64,000 nt of DNA from Candidatus Kirkpatrickella diaphorinae (GTDB taxonomy: Bacteria; Pseudomonadota; Alphaproteobacteria; Acetobacterales; Acetobacteraceae), in NCBI RefSeq assembly GCF_025736875.1, contig NZ_CP107052.1, positions 670,001 to 734,000 of the forward strand, given 5' to 3'. Made by a program: the position numbers and the translations under genes. The notes beneath the pieces were generated by a model. The model made no database searches, had not been told where the DNA came from, and was given only the letters and a program-made list of their open reading frames with translations. Positions 54,274 through 64,000 of this stretch are shown here, one piece after another; positions within the stretch are counted from its first letter, which is position 1, and each line of letters begins with the position of its first letter.

Positions 54274-56157
54274 TCATATTTCAGTGTCGGGATGGAAATG
54301 GCTGAAAACCAGGCGCGCCGTCTCCATATTAATGCCCTTGGCCTGAGTCAGTTCCGTCAGACCGGCCTGCTTCACCGCGCGTGCTGAGCCGAAATGCGCC
54401 AGAAGCGCCTTCTTGCGAACGGGTCCGATCCCTTCAATGCGATCCAGCTCAGATTTACGGATCGCGCCGGAACGGCTGGCGCGGTGAGTCGTGATTGCGA
54501 AACGATGCGCTTCATCGCGCAGGCGCTGGAGGTAATAGAGAACCGGGTCCTTTTCCGGAAGCTGGAAGGGGGGCTGGTCATCCGTGAAAAACCATTCGCG
54601 CCCGGCATCCCGATCCGGCCCTTTCGCGATTGAGACGAGTTTGACCCCCTCAACCCCGAGCTCCTCCAGCACTTTTTTGACGATATTATATTGTCCCTGC
54701 CCGCCATCAATCAGCAATATATCCGGCATCCGGGCATATTTGCGACTGGCCTCCGCGTCACTGGTTTTCCGGAAGCGACGCTCCATGACCTCCCGCATCA
54801 TGGCGTAATCATCGCCCGGCGTCAGGACTGATTTGATGGAGAATTTCCGATAATCGCGCCGGTGAAATCCCTCCGGGCCGCCGACGATCATCACCCCGTA
54901 AGCATGGCGGCCGGAAATATGGGAGTTATCATAGACCTCAATCCGTTCAGGCGGCGTCTCCAAATGAAAGACCCGCGCCGTCTCACTTAAAAGATGCTGT
55001 GTGCCCGCACTCTCAGCCAAACGCCGCCCGAGAGCCTCACGCGCATTCTGCTCTGCATGGAGGACGACTGAACGCTTCTCGCCGCGCTGCGGCACCATGA
55101 TCTCCACACGGTGTCCTGCCGCTTTCGACAGGGCACTGGCCACGAGGGCTGGTTCACTGAGTGGTTGGTTCAGAAGGATGAGCTCGGGCGGGGGCTTGCT
55201 GTCGTAAAATTGCAGCAGAAACGCGGAAAGAATGTCTTCCCGGCTTTCCTCATCCGTCTGAACGGGGAAAAGCGCGCGATTGCCATTATTACGTCCGGCC
55301 CGGATGAAGAACACCTCGACGCAGCATTGGCCCGCATCCTGCCAGATCGCGAAAATATCCGCATCATGGAGGGAAGCCGGGTTGATAACGCCTGAATCCT
55401 GTAAGCCGGAAAAGGCCCGGATGCGGTCGCGGATCATCGCCGCGCGCTCATAATCCTGCGCCTCGGCCGCTTCCGCCATGTCCGTCGCAAGGGTCTCACG
55501 CAGATGAGTGCTTTTACCGGACAGAAACTGGCGCACTTCCTCGACCAGGACGCGATAATCATCCTGCTTGATGCGATCGACGCAGGGGGCAGAACAGCGC
55601 TTGATTTGGTAAAGCAGACAGGGGCGCGTCCGCGTCGCCATCTCACTATCGCTACATGAGCGCAGCAGGAAGCTCTTCTGAATCAGGTTCAGAGTTTGAT
55701 TGACGGACCAGGCCGAAGCGAAAGGCCCCCAATAGGTCACGTCCTTTTTGGGCTTGCCCCGCTGCTTGCTGACCTGCGGGAACGGATGATTTTCTGACAG
55801 CATAATCCATGGATAGGATTTATCGTCCCTTAGCAGGATATTGAAGCGCGGCTTCATCCGCTTGATGTAATTCGCCTCAAGCAACAAAGCGTCCGCCTCA
55901 GACGCCGTCGTGACGATTTCCATCTGCCGCGTCATGGAGACCATGCGCGTCAGCCTCTCCGGCAATTGCGTCGCACGCGTGTAGGATGTGACGCGATTTT
56001 TGAGGTTGAGCGCTTTTCCGACGTAGAGGACGGCGCCTTTTGCATCGAGCATGCGATAAACGCCGGGCGATGTCGGGATCGTCTTCAACGCCGCGCGGAT
56101 GGTGGCGACCCCGCTTTCCAGTTCCGCCGCTGTTATTTTGACGCCGCTAATGCTCAT
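54274..56157 (-). CDS. uvrC: Excinuclease ABC subunit C
   Basis: 627 residues. GIY-YIG nuclease at the N-terminus ([20 protein letters not shown]), UVR region around [18 protein letters not shown], the RNase H-like second nuclease ([32 protein letters not shown]) and helix-hairpin-helix end ([17 protein letters not shown]). It makes both incisions in nucleotide excision repair. No LexA box found in its leader. Confidence 0.97.
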   Translation of the reverse strand: MSISGVKITAAELESGVATIRAALKTIPTSPGVYRMLDAKGAVLYVGKALNLKNRVTSYTRATQLPERLTRMVSMTRQMEIVTTASEADALLLEANYIKRMKPRFNILLRDDKSYPWIMLSENHPFPQVSKQRGKPKKDVTYWGPFASAWSVNQTLNLIQKSFLLRSCSDSEMATRTRPCLLYQIKRCSAPCVDRIKQDDYRVLVEEVRQFLSGKSTHLRETLATDMAEAAEAQDYERAAMIRDRIRAFSGLQDSGVINPASLHDADIFAIWQDAGQCCVEVFFIRAGRNNGNRALFPVQTDEESREDILSAFLLQFYDSKPPPELILLNQPLSEPALVASALSKAAGHRVEIMVPQRGEKRSVVLHAEQNAREALGRRLAESAGTQHLLSETARVFHLETPPERIEVYDNSHISGRHAYGVMIVGGPEGFHRRDYRKFSIKSVLTPGDDYAMMREVMERRFRKTSDAEASRKYARMPDILLIDGGQGQYNIVKKVLEELGVEGVKLVSIAKGPDRDAGREWFFTDDQPPFQLPEKDPVLYYLQRLRDEAHRFAITTHRASRSGAIRKSELDRIEGIGPVRKKALLAHFGSARAVKQAGLTELTQAKGINMETARLVFSHFHPDTEI

Positions 56158-56700
56158 CGACCTGGCCGGACCCTCAATTGAAGCAAGCGCACGAAGTGCT
56201 GTGAACGTTCCATCGCTCTCTCCAAAACTTCATCCACCGATCCTGTGGAAAACTCTGTGGGATAAAACTTGGTAGATTGACGGAAAGCGCTTCCTAGCAG
56301 GTTTTGCATCGATTTGCCTAAAAATTAATCACACTCCGCTAACATATTGATTTTTAAGCAAAATAGGTAAAGGTAAAAATTCTGCCTTACGTGGAATGAA
56401 CGTTTCGGAACCACTCTCACCATGTTGCGCATCGGGCGTGGACAATTCTTAATAATAATCGCTTTACGTCGTGAGGAAGGGCAATATTCATCCCTCTATA
56501 CATGTGCTTTGCCCTGGCCCGGCCAGGATGCTTCCCGACAAAACGGCCTCATTTATCCTGATTACCGTTATGGCGCACGGTTGAGATCTGGGGGTGCCCT
56601 GTTGCAGGGCCGGGGCGTTCACGTCGCATCCTGCGCAAAGCGACTGCACCCGGCAACTTCCCCCCTTGCGTGAATGGTTTATTTACGCCAATCAGGGCCC
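56158..56700. other. Long divergent intergenic region uvrC / xthA
   Basis: No convincing gene. The part 56290-56400 is AT-rich and probably holds the uvrC promoter(s). The part 56420-56700 is GC-rich and holds stable hairpins: CCTGGCC-C-GGCCAGG (56513-56527) and GCCCTG-TTG-CAGGGC (56596-56610). These could be a structured leader of xthA or a small RNA. An 83-codon frame (56422-56673) has no family features. Confidence 0.4.
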
Positions 56701-57495
56701 ATGCGCATCATGACCTGGAACATCAATTCTCTTCGGCTGAGATTACCGCTCCTCCAACAGATCGTCATGCGCGATCAGCCGGATATTCTCTGCTTGCAGG
56801 AGACGAAAGTCCCTGATGATCTCTTTCCCGCAGAAGCCTTGGCGGCGCTCGGCTTTAAATACCAGCATTTTACCGGGATGAAGAGCTATAATGGCGTTGC
56901 CATTCTTTCCAGGACGCCTTTCATCCGCGCTTTAGAGACGCCGATCTGGTGTGAGAAGTCCGATTGTCGCCATAATGCGGTTGAAATTGGTGACCCTCAA
57001 AAGCCGATCACGATCCATAACTTTTACGTGCCCGCGGGTGGTGATATCCCCGACCCGGTCGAAAACCCCAAATTTGCCCATAAGCTGAGATTTCTCGATG
57101 AAGTCAAAGCGTGGTTTGCTGCCCATCGTCCTGAGCGCGCCATTCTCGTTGGAGACCTAAATACCGCGCCGCTTGAACAAGATGTATGGAGTCACAAGCA
57201 ATTGCTGAATGTGGTCTGCCATACAGAGCCGGAAGTCAGACGCCACGTGGCCTGGCAGAATACTGGTTTCACCGACGTGATGCGCGTCATGGTCCCCGCT
57301 GATCAGAAACTCTACACATGGTGGTCTTACCGCAATCGGGACTGGGCCGCGTCTAACCGTGGTCGTCGCCTCGACCATATTTAGGTTTCTGACGATATCG
57401 CCGCGCAATTTGAGACCATGCGCGTCTTGCGCGATATCAGAGGTGCGGAAGGCCCATCCGACCACGTGCCCGTTTTTGCGGATATCGCCCTGTAA
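56701..57495 (+). pseudogene. xthA: Exodeoxyribonuclease III, interrupted by an in-frame TAG
   Basis: From ATG 56701 (MRIMTWNINSLRLRL) the frame runs 227 codons to TAG (57382-57384) directly after RRLDHI, then continues open for 36 codons (VSDDIAAQFETMRV... to SDHVPVFADIAL) to TAA at 57493-57495. The full 264-codon length fits ExoIII. Catalytic E34 (CLQETKV), the Tyr of HNFYVPAGGD and the DxN of VGDLNTAP are kept, but the essential SDH histidine lies past the stop. Family members have Trp at the stop position (LDHIWVS), so TGG to TAG is likely. The truncated product should be inactive. Confidence 0.85.
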
Positions 57496-57503
57496 AGAAG
57501 GGT

Positions 57504-57529
57504 GCCGCGCCTGTTGCGAAGGGCGCGGC
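57504..57529. terminator. GC-rich hairpin between xthA and the regulator gene
   Basis: Eight-base arms GCCGCGCC and GGCGCGGC with a ten-base loop, between two convergent genes. No T-tract on either side, so termination strength is uncertain. Confidence 0.4.
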
Positions 57530-57558
57530 CGCTCCTTAACCCTCTATCATCTCCAGCA

Positions 57559-58284
57559 TCAGGAGACGCGCAGGGGGCGTGCTGAAGGTGCTGTGACGAG
57601 GCGATACCCACCTGTTTCCGTCACCAGGATCGATGCCTGAGCGGGGTCGGGTTCGATTTTCTGGCGCAGGCGATAGATATGCGTCTCAAGCGTGTGGGTC
57701 GTCACGGCCGCATTATAACCCCACACTTCATTGAGCAGGATCTGCCGCGCGATCGGCCGCGCCCCGGCACGGTAAAGAAATTTGAGAATCGCCGCCTCTT
57801 TTTCAGTCAGGCGGATGCGGCGGCCACTCCGCTCATCATGGAGGAGTTTCGTTGAAGGGCGGAATAAATAGGGCCCGATGCTGAAAACAGCATCTTCACT
57901 GCTTTCAAACAACCGAAGCTGGGCGCGGATTCGTGCGAGGAGTTCCGCCACGCGGAAGGGCTTTGCAATGTAATCATTCGCGCCCGAATCGAGGCCGCGT
58001 ATCACGTCCCCCTCTTCGTCAGAACCTGTCAGCATCAGGATCGGGACTCGAACCCCGTCCTGACGAAGCTGCTTACAGAAGTCACGTCCATCACCGTCCG
58101 GCAATGTGACGTCTAGGAGGATAATCTCGACACGTGCGCTTTCCGATGAGATGAACGCACTTGCCTGAGCAATTGTCGATGCTTGAGAAAATTCGAACTC
58201 CCCTTCCTGCCGAAGCTGTTCGATAAGGAGTGAGCGGAGCGAGTCATCGTCGTCGACAAGCAAAACGGAGCGTAAACCAGGCAT
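57559..58284 (-). CDS. OmpR-family response regulator
   Basis: 241 residues from ATG 58284 (MPGLRSVLLVDDDDSL); the frame is open to 58335 without support. Receiver domain with D11/D12, phospho-acceptor D58 (ILLDVTLPDGDG), T86 and K108 (YIAKPF), then a winged-helix DNA-binding domain (RRIRLTEKEAAILKFLYRAG, LNEVWGYNAAVTTHTLETHI). A transcription regulator; no histidine kinase gene is adjacent, so it is an orphan here. Divergent from an L,D-transpeptidase, which it may control; that is inference. Confidence 0.93.
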   Translation of the reverse strand: MPGLRSVLLVDDDDSLRSLLIEQLRQEGEFEFSQASTIAQASAFISSESARVEIILLDVTLPDGDGRDFCKQLRQDGVRVPILMLTGSDEEGDVIRGLDSGANDYIAKPFRVAELLARIRAQLRLFESSEDAVFSIGPYLFRPSTKLLHDERSGRRIRLTEKEAAILKFLYRAGARPIARQILLNEVWGYNAAVTTHTLETHIYRLRQKIEPDPAQASILVTETGGYRLVTAPSARPLRVS

Positions 58285-58380
58285 TAAAAACCTTCTCAAA
58301 CTTTTCAGGTGGCATAACAAAATGATCAGCGCCACCTTGCACCTTATGTTAACTTCAATAATGAGATTTGACTAGGAAGT

Positions 58381-58395
58381 TTAATATTCTCCTAA
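58381..58395 (+). promoter_or_regulatory. Possible CtrA-like box
   Basis: TTAA-N7-CTAA, one mismatch from TTAA-N7-TTAA, in the AT-rich 160-base gap between the regulator and L,D-transpeptidase genes. CtrA often controls envelope genes in alphaproteobacteria. Such AT-rich matches arise easily by chance. Confidence 0.2.
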
Positions 58396-58446
58396 TGTTA
58401 CATCCTGTTCATGTCCTATCAAGCACATTGCAGATGAGGATAAAAA

Positions 58447-58986
58447 GTGACAACACGACAAAGTTTTCGATTTTTTCACGACAATTACGCGCATTTACGG
58501 ACTCGGTATTGCCGGTCGCGCCTCTTCTATAGAGGGTATGTTTTTCCGGCTTCCATTGGGGAAAATGGTCTGACGTGCTGCAAAGGCGAGGGTGATCTCG
58601 CGACTCCAGTCGGAGTCCTTCCGCTCCGACGCGTATTTTACCGTGCAGATCGGACCCATCCCCCCGAGACGGGTCTGCCCTGCCGCGCCATCAGGCCGGA
58701 TGATGGCTGGTGTGATGACCCTGAAAGCTTAACCTATAACCGCCTCATCCAGCGCCCCCATGCGGCGCGTCATGAGACGCTCATGCGGGATGACCACGCT
58801 TATGACATCGTGGCCGTGCTGGGCTGGAATGACGACCCGCCCAAGCCGGGACAGGGCTCCGCAATATTCCTGCATCAAAAGCCCCAAAGCGGTGTGACAG
58901 CCGGGTGCATCGCCCTTTCGCCACGTGATCTGCGTTATTTCCTCAGTCTCAATCCGAAGGGAATCATCGTCCATCCTTCAGGATGA
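58447..58986 (+). CDS. L,D-transpeptidase (YkuD fold)
   Basis: 179 residues from GTG 58447, with GATGAGGAT upstream. The catalytic block SAIFLHQKPQSGVTAGCIAL has H143 and C154, fitting HxxxxxxxxxxGC of the YkuD family, preceded by GDLATPVGVLPLRRVFYR. No signal peptide is visible, as in a branch of this family whose site of action is unclear. It would form 3-3 cross-links or attach lipoprotein to peptidoglycan if exported. The 3' end overlaps the convergent antiporter gene by nine bases. Confidence 0.88.
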   Translation: MTTRQSFRFFHDNYAHLRTRYCRSRLFYRGYVFPASIGENGLTCCKGEGDLATPVGVLPLRRVFYRADRTHPPETGLPCRAIRPDDGWCDDPESLTYNRLIQRPHAARHETLMRDDHAYDIVAVLGWNDDPPKPGQGSAIFLHQKPQSGVTAGCIALSPRDLRYFLSLNPKGIIVHPSG

Positions 58987-60846
58987 CGCGTCCTTAGTCG
59001 GCGTTTCTGCCGTCGCGGATGGCGGGCCCGCGAATTCCTGTATCGCCGGCAGACTTTGTGGGACAAAACTGAAAAGCAGATCGCCTGTTCCCGGCTTCAG
59101 CTTCGGGCCGTCTTCTGTGGAGTAAATGGTGATCGACACACCCTTTTTGACGTAAAACAGGTCCAGCCGTGCTGTATTGACTCCGATGGAGGGCAGAATT
59201 GCCTCATCCACGGTGAAACATCTGAAGCGCCAGTTCTTCTTATAAAGCGTTTCGAAGAGACTGTAATTCCAAGACGGCTCACCCATCAGGCGTCCCCGCG
59301 CATCGCGGGAGAGGCCGTGATGGAAATCCATGCGCGACACACCCGGACTGATCTGGAAGACACGTTGCCGCCCCATATCGGGGGCGAGATGGGCACAGAT
59401 CAAACCATTATAAATCGCATCCGGCGTGGCGGCGATCAGGTAATCACCGGGCCGCTCCTCCAACGCCTCCTGCCCGAAGGGCGACAGGACTTCGGCCCGC
59501 AATGTGGGCACGCCATTCCTCGCAGCAGGCATCAAGGCGGTTGAGCGGTAATCAACGAGCAGGACGGGGAGTTTTTCCCGGTGCACCGTGGCGGCGAGAT
59601 TACTGACCCAGGGTGAAGCGCCGACCAGCATGAGGACGGGCTCATTTGACAATGTCAGGCCAAGGACACGCGCCAGCGGGCGCAGTGAAAACCCATGGAA
59701 AATCATCGTGCCGCCAATGATCGCAAAAATGGCGGGCATGATCACATCTGCACTGCTATAACCAGAATCCGCAATGCGAAGCCCCGCCGCGCCAGCGACC
59801 GCGGCGGCCACAATGCCGCGTGGTGCGATCCAGGCGACAAAGAGGCGTTCCTGCCAGGTCAGGTCGGAGCGAATGGTTGAAAGCAGAATGGCGACGGGCC
59901 GCACAACAAACAACACCGTTAACATCAGCGCAACGATGGAGAATGACAGGCGCGTCAGCACGTCACGTTGAAGATCCGCCGTCATGAGGATGAACAGCAC
60001 GGCAACGACCAAAGAAACGAGCGCCTCCTTGACCCGCCTTAATTGTGCCATACCCGGCACATGCAGATTGGTCAGCGCCATGCCGAAAACGGTTGCGCCA
60101 ATCAGTCCGGCACCTTCCATGAAAGTTGTGCACAGCGCGAAGATCAGCAATGCCAGCGTCAGGAGGAGCGGGGTTTTAAGTGTCTCCGGCATTAAGTCCC
60201 GCACGAAGAGCGCGCGCACGCCGTAGGCGGGTAGGATCCCGGCCGCGACGGAAAGGGCGGAGGAGGCCAGCAGGTCCGGGAGGGTCAGGCGTAGAAACCC
60301 TTGCGTCCCGATCGGCACGGGGGCGACGACAATCTGCAACACGACGGCGGCAAGGATGGCGCCAATCGGGTCATTGATGATCGCCTCCCATCTGAGGAAA
60401 GCGGCGACGCGGGTGCTGAGCTTGTTGAGGCGTAAAAGCGGCAGCACGACGGTGGGGCCCGTCACGGTGATGATCGCACCGAAAAGAGCGGCCACCTCCC
60501 AATCCATTTTCCCGACTTCGTAAGCGGCAGCCCAGCCAAGGCCCCAACTGAGCGGCAGGGCCAGAAAGATCAGGCGCTTCACGCCGTCACCCGCCTTCTG
60601 CAACTGGCGGAAATCAAGGAGCAGGCCACCCTCGAAAACGATAATGGCGACTAGAGACGAGACGAGTGGCCGGAAGAGCCAACCCAGAGATTCTGACGGA
60701 TGCAATATGCCCAGCCCCGGCCCGAAAGCCAGTCCAAGGCAGAAAAGTATGACAATGGCGGGCAGTTTGAAGCGCCACGCCACCCATTGCGCCGCGACAC
60801 CGGCGCCGAGTGTCAGGCATAGTCCTATCAGAATTGCAGTGGCCAT
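58978..60846 (-). CDS. CPA1-type sodium/proton antiporter with cytoplasmic RCK-like domain
   Basis: 622 residues; ATG 60846 after GGGAG. About twelve membrane segments, with FGAIITVTGPTVVLPLLRLN and the ion-binding pair in EAIINDPIGAILAAV (ND). From about residue 400 a soluble region starts with a Rossmann-like strand (EPVLMLVGASPWVSNLAATV), as in NhaP/KefB-type proteins with a TrkA-N-like domain. It likely exchanges Na or K for protons, useful for an acid-producing bacterium (inference). Confidence 0.9.
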   Translation of the reverse strand: MATAILIGLCLTLGAGVAAQWVAWRFKLPAIVILFCLGLAFGPGLGILHPSESLGWLFRPLVSSLVAIIVFEGGLLLDFRQLQKAGDGVKRLIFLALPLSWGLGWAAAYEVGKMDWEVAALFGAIITVTGPTVVLPLLRLNKLSTRVAAFLRWEAIINDPIGAILAAVVLQIVVAPVPIGTQGFLRLTLPDLLASSALSVAAGILPAYGVRALFVRDLMPETLKTPLLLTLALLIFALCTTFMEGAGLIGATVFGMALTNLHVPGMAQLRRVKEALVSLVVAVLFILMTADLQRDVLTRLSFSIVALMLTVLFVVRPVAILLSTIRSDLTWQERLFVAWIAPRGIVAAAVAGAAGLRIADSGYSSADVIMPAIFAIIGGTMIFHGFSLRPLARVLGLTLSNEPVLMLVGASPWVSNLAATVHREKLPVLLVDYRSTALMPAARNGVPTLRAEVLSPFGQEALEERPGDYLIAATPDAIYNGLICAHLAPDMGRQRVFQISPGVSRMDFHHGLSRDARGRLMGEPSWNYSLFETLYKKNWRFRCFTVDEAILPSIGVNTARLDLFYVKKGVSITIYSTEDGPKLKPGTGDLLFSFVPQSLPAIQEFAGPPSATAETPTKDASS

Positions 60847-60948
60847 GAATTCTCCCGTCCTTCAATGACACGCTAATGGCGTCAAGAGTCTGATTTTAAA
60901 CGTAAAAATCCGTCATCACGGCATTGGCCCCGCATGCCCGCTTCAAAC

Positions 60949-62241
60949 TTACGCGTCTTTCCTTACCAGAGTCGCGGCGAAAAAACCGTCCGTGTGGTTT
61001 GTCGCGGGCGTCAGGCTGAGTTGCTTCTCTCCGCGCAGATGGGGCGGAAGGTGCGCAGAATCCGGCGCGGTCGGTGAAAAGGCGTCATGGCGCTGGCAGA
61101 ATGCAGCAATCTGATCCTCATTCTCCGCCGGAAGGAGGGAGCATGTGGCATAAACAAGCCGCCCACCCGGACGGACGAGCCGCGCAGCCGTGTCGAGGAT
61201 CCGGGCCTGTTTGACGACAAGTTCCTCAATGTCATTTCTGGAAAGGTGAATCCGCGCATCAGGATTACGCCGCCATGTGCCGGAGCCTGAGCAGGGCGCG
61301 TCCACCAGCACGCGATCAAACCGCCCTTCCCGCCTTTTGACCCATTTATCACCGGATGTGAAAATATGGCGCTCGACATTGTGAACGCCTGCCCGCCTCA
61401 GTCTTTTGACCGCACCTTCCAATCGTGGTGCGGAGACATCGCAGGCGGTGATATGACCGCGATTTTCCATGAGCATGGCGAGGGCCAGCGTCTTGCCGCC
61501 TGCCCCGGCGCAGAAATCAACGATCCTCTCTCCCGGCTGCGGGTCGACACAGGCTGCGATGAGCTGGCTGCCCTCATCGTGGATTTCAATCCAACCCTCC
61601 TTGAAGGCAGCCGTACCGGTAACGGACAGGCGCGACGGCGCGCGCAGGCCCCAGGGCGATAAAGGCGTTTCTGTGACGTGGATCTGCTCTTCCGCCAGAT
61701 TTTTCTTTGCTGAAGCACGATCAGATTTCAGGAGGTTCACCCGAAGGTCGAGCGGGGCGGGCGCATCCATGGCGCGCATCTCTTCCTCCAGCCGGTCACC
61801 AAAACGCGCGACCAGCGTCTCTTCCAAGAATTTCGGGTATTCCAGCCGCACGTCCTGCGGCATGGCCGCATCATCCAATGTGCGCCCGGCCAGGGCTTCC
61901 AGCCCTCTCGCCTCCCGCATGGATAAGGGAGATTGCGCGAAGCGATCCCCGTCAAAAAGACGCGCTACATCCGACACCGCCTCACCGGAGAAAATTAGCG
62001 ATGCAGCGCAGAGAAGACGGGGGGACGCGCCGCCATCAATGGGGGTCAGGTGCCAATGCAAGCGCTTCCACTTGCGCAGAACGTCCCACACAATGCCGGA
62101 AATTGCGCGCCGGTCACCGCCACCAATAAAGCGACGGTCACGGAAGAACTGGTTGGCCGTGGCGTCAGCCGGGCGGCGCGGGTGATTTTCGATCGCGCAG
62201 AGGAGATCAATGGCAGAAGATAAACGTGCTTTAGGGGTCAT
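60949..62241 (-). CDS. rsmB: RsmB-like 16S rRNA m5C methyltransferase
   Basis: 430 residues; ATG 62241 after AGGGGT. An N-terminal NusB-like region (CAIENHPRRPADATANQFFR) is followed by the SAM site VDFCAGAGGKTLALAML, then the two cysteines of RNA m5C methyltransferases: catalytic region ATCSLLPAENE and VDAPCSGSGTWRRNP. It methylates 16S rRNA (C967 in E. coli). It follows guaB by 23 bases on the same strand. Confidence 0.91.
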   Translation of the reverse strand: MTPKARLSSAIDLLCAIENHPRRPADATANQFFRDRRFIGGGDRRAISGIVWDVLRKWKRLHWHLTPIDGGASPRLLCAASLIFSGEAVSDVARLFDGDRFAQSPLSMREARGLEALAGRTLDDAAMPQDVRLEYPKFLEETLVARFGDRLEEEMRAMDAPAPLDLRVNLLKSDRASAKKNLAEEQIHVTETPLSPWGLRAPSRLSVTGTAAFKEGWIEIHDEGSQLIAACVDPQPGERIVDFCAGAGGKTLALAMLMENRGHITACDVSAPRLEGAVKRLRRAGVHNVERHIFTSGDKWVKRREGRFDRVLVDAPCSGSGTWRRNPDARIHLSRNDIEELVVKQARILDTAARLVRPGGRLVYATCSLLPAENEDQIAAFCQRHDAFSPTAPDSAHLPPHLRGEKQLSLTPATNHTDGFFAATLVRKDA

Positions 62242-62264
62242 GACGCTACCCCTAACCTTTTTTC

Positions 62265-64000
<1,736 letters not shown>

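Noticed and set aside
56388-56405. GAAC-N6-GAAC in the uvrC/xthA gap as a LexA box
   Set aside because: Spacing is six, not seven, and the site is about 240 bases from uvrC and 300 from xthA.
56422-56673. 83-codon frame upstream of xthA
   Set aside because: No signal peptide, domain or codon pattern; it overlaps the hairpin-rich leader and ends at the xthA region.
58030-58060. GACTCGAACCCC-like sequence resembling a tRNA T-arm on the opposite strand
   Set aside because: It lies inside the receiver domain of the response regulator and no acceptor, D or anticodon stems can be built around it.

Overview
The window is a dense, moderately GC-rich stretch of bacterial chromosome made almost entirely of housekeeping genes. 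An alphaproteobacterium of the acetic acid bacteria group (Acetobacteraceae) is the best guess. The reasons are a pyruvate dehydrogenase E1-beta subunit carrying its own lipoyl domain, the blocks secG-pyrG-kdsA-eno-ftsB, pdhA-pdhB-pdhC-lpd-lipA-coq10/ratA-cinA and ppiD-trpEGDC, the uvrC-pgsA pair, an Mg-type HemB and an ELM1-like gene. The family assignment is inference; no rRNA or other taxonomic marker gene is present.

Layout. 1-1357: 3'-truncated (by the window edge) POT-like transporter. 1757-9518 (minus): a tightly packed run mltB, rlpA, dac, tmk, holB, metG, tatD and an MBL-fold hydrolase, mostly with 4-base ATGA overlaps, joining cell-wall remodelling to DNA synthesis and tRNA charging. 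9601-12640: mlaD-like gene, uppP and an APC amino-acid permease. 12668-13406: a secreted-protein gene broken by a stop codon, then tRNA-Val(CAC). 13471-17494: an unrecognised 628-residue protein with an ELM1-like gene, and a DEAD-type helicase. 17557-21815: glyA, a second APC permease, hemB and yraN. 22351-27267 (minus): purC-purS-(Rap1a-like secreted protein)-purQ-purL-bolA-grxD. 27378-33416: sugar porter, purB, TerC, soluble lytic transglycosylase and pncC/cinA. 33497-40495 (minus): small secreted protein, ratA/coq10, lipA and the pyruvate dehydrogenase genes. 40556-46629 (minus): trpC, trpD, trpG, trpE and a PpiD-type chaperone. 46953-51788 (plus): secG, pyrG, kdsA, eno and ftsB. 51857-58986: rpmG, lexA, a lipoprotein, pgsA, uvrC, a broken xthA, an OmpR-type regulator and an L,D-transpeptidase. 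58978-63767 (minus): cation/proton antiporter, rsmB and guaB.

Most genes fall into a few pathways: purine synthesis (purC, S, Q, L, B, guaB), pyrimidine and dTMP supply (pyrG, tmk), tryptophan synthesis, pyruvate oxidation with lipoate supply, envelope construction (uppP, kdsA, dac, mltB, rlpA, slt, LDT, ftsB, secG, ppiD), and DNA repair or SOS (lexA, uvrC, xthA).

I see no CRISPR array, insertion sequence, prophage or restriction system, and no strong candidate for a new multi-gene system. The most noteworthy observations are an in-frame amber codon in xthA that cuts off the catalytic histidine, an in-frame TGA inside the signal peptide of a small secreted protein, a Rap1a-like secreted protein translationally coupled between purS and purQ, a POT-family homologue lacking the ExxER proton-coupling motif, and gene order that fits one inversion plus loss of tpiA next to secG.
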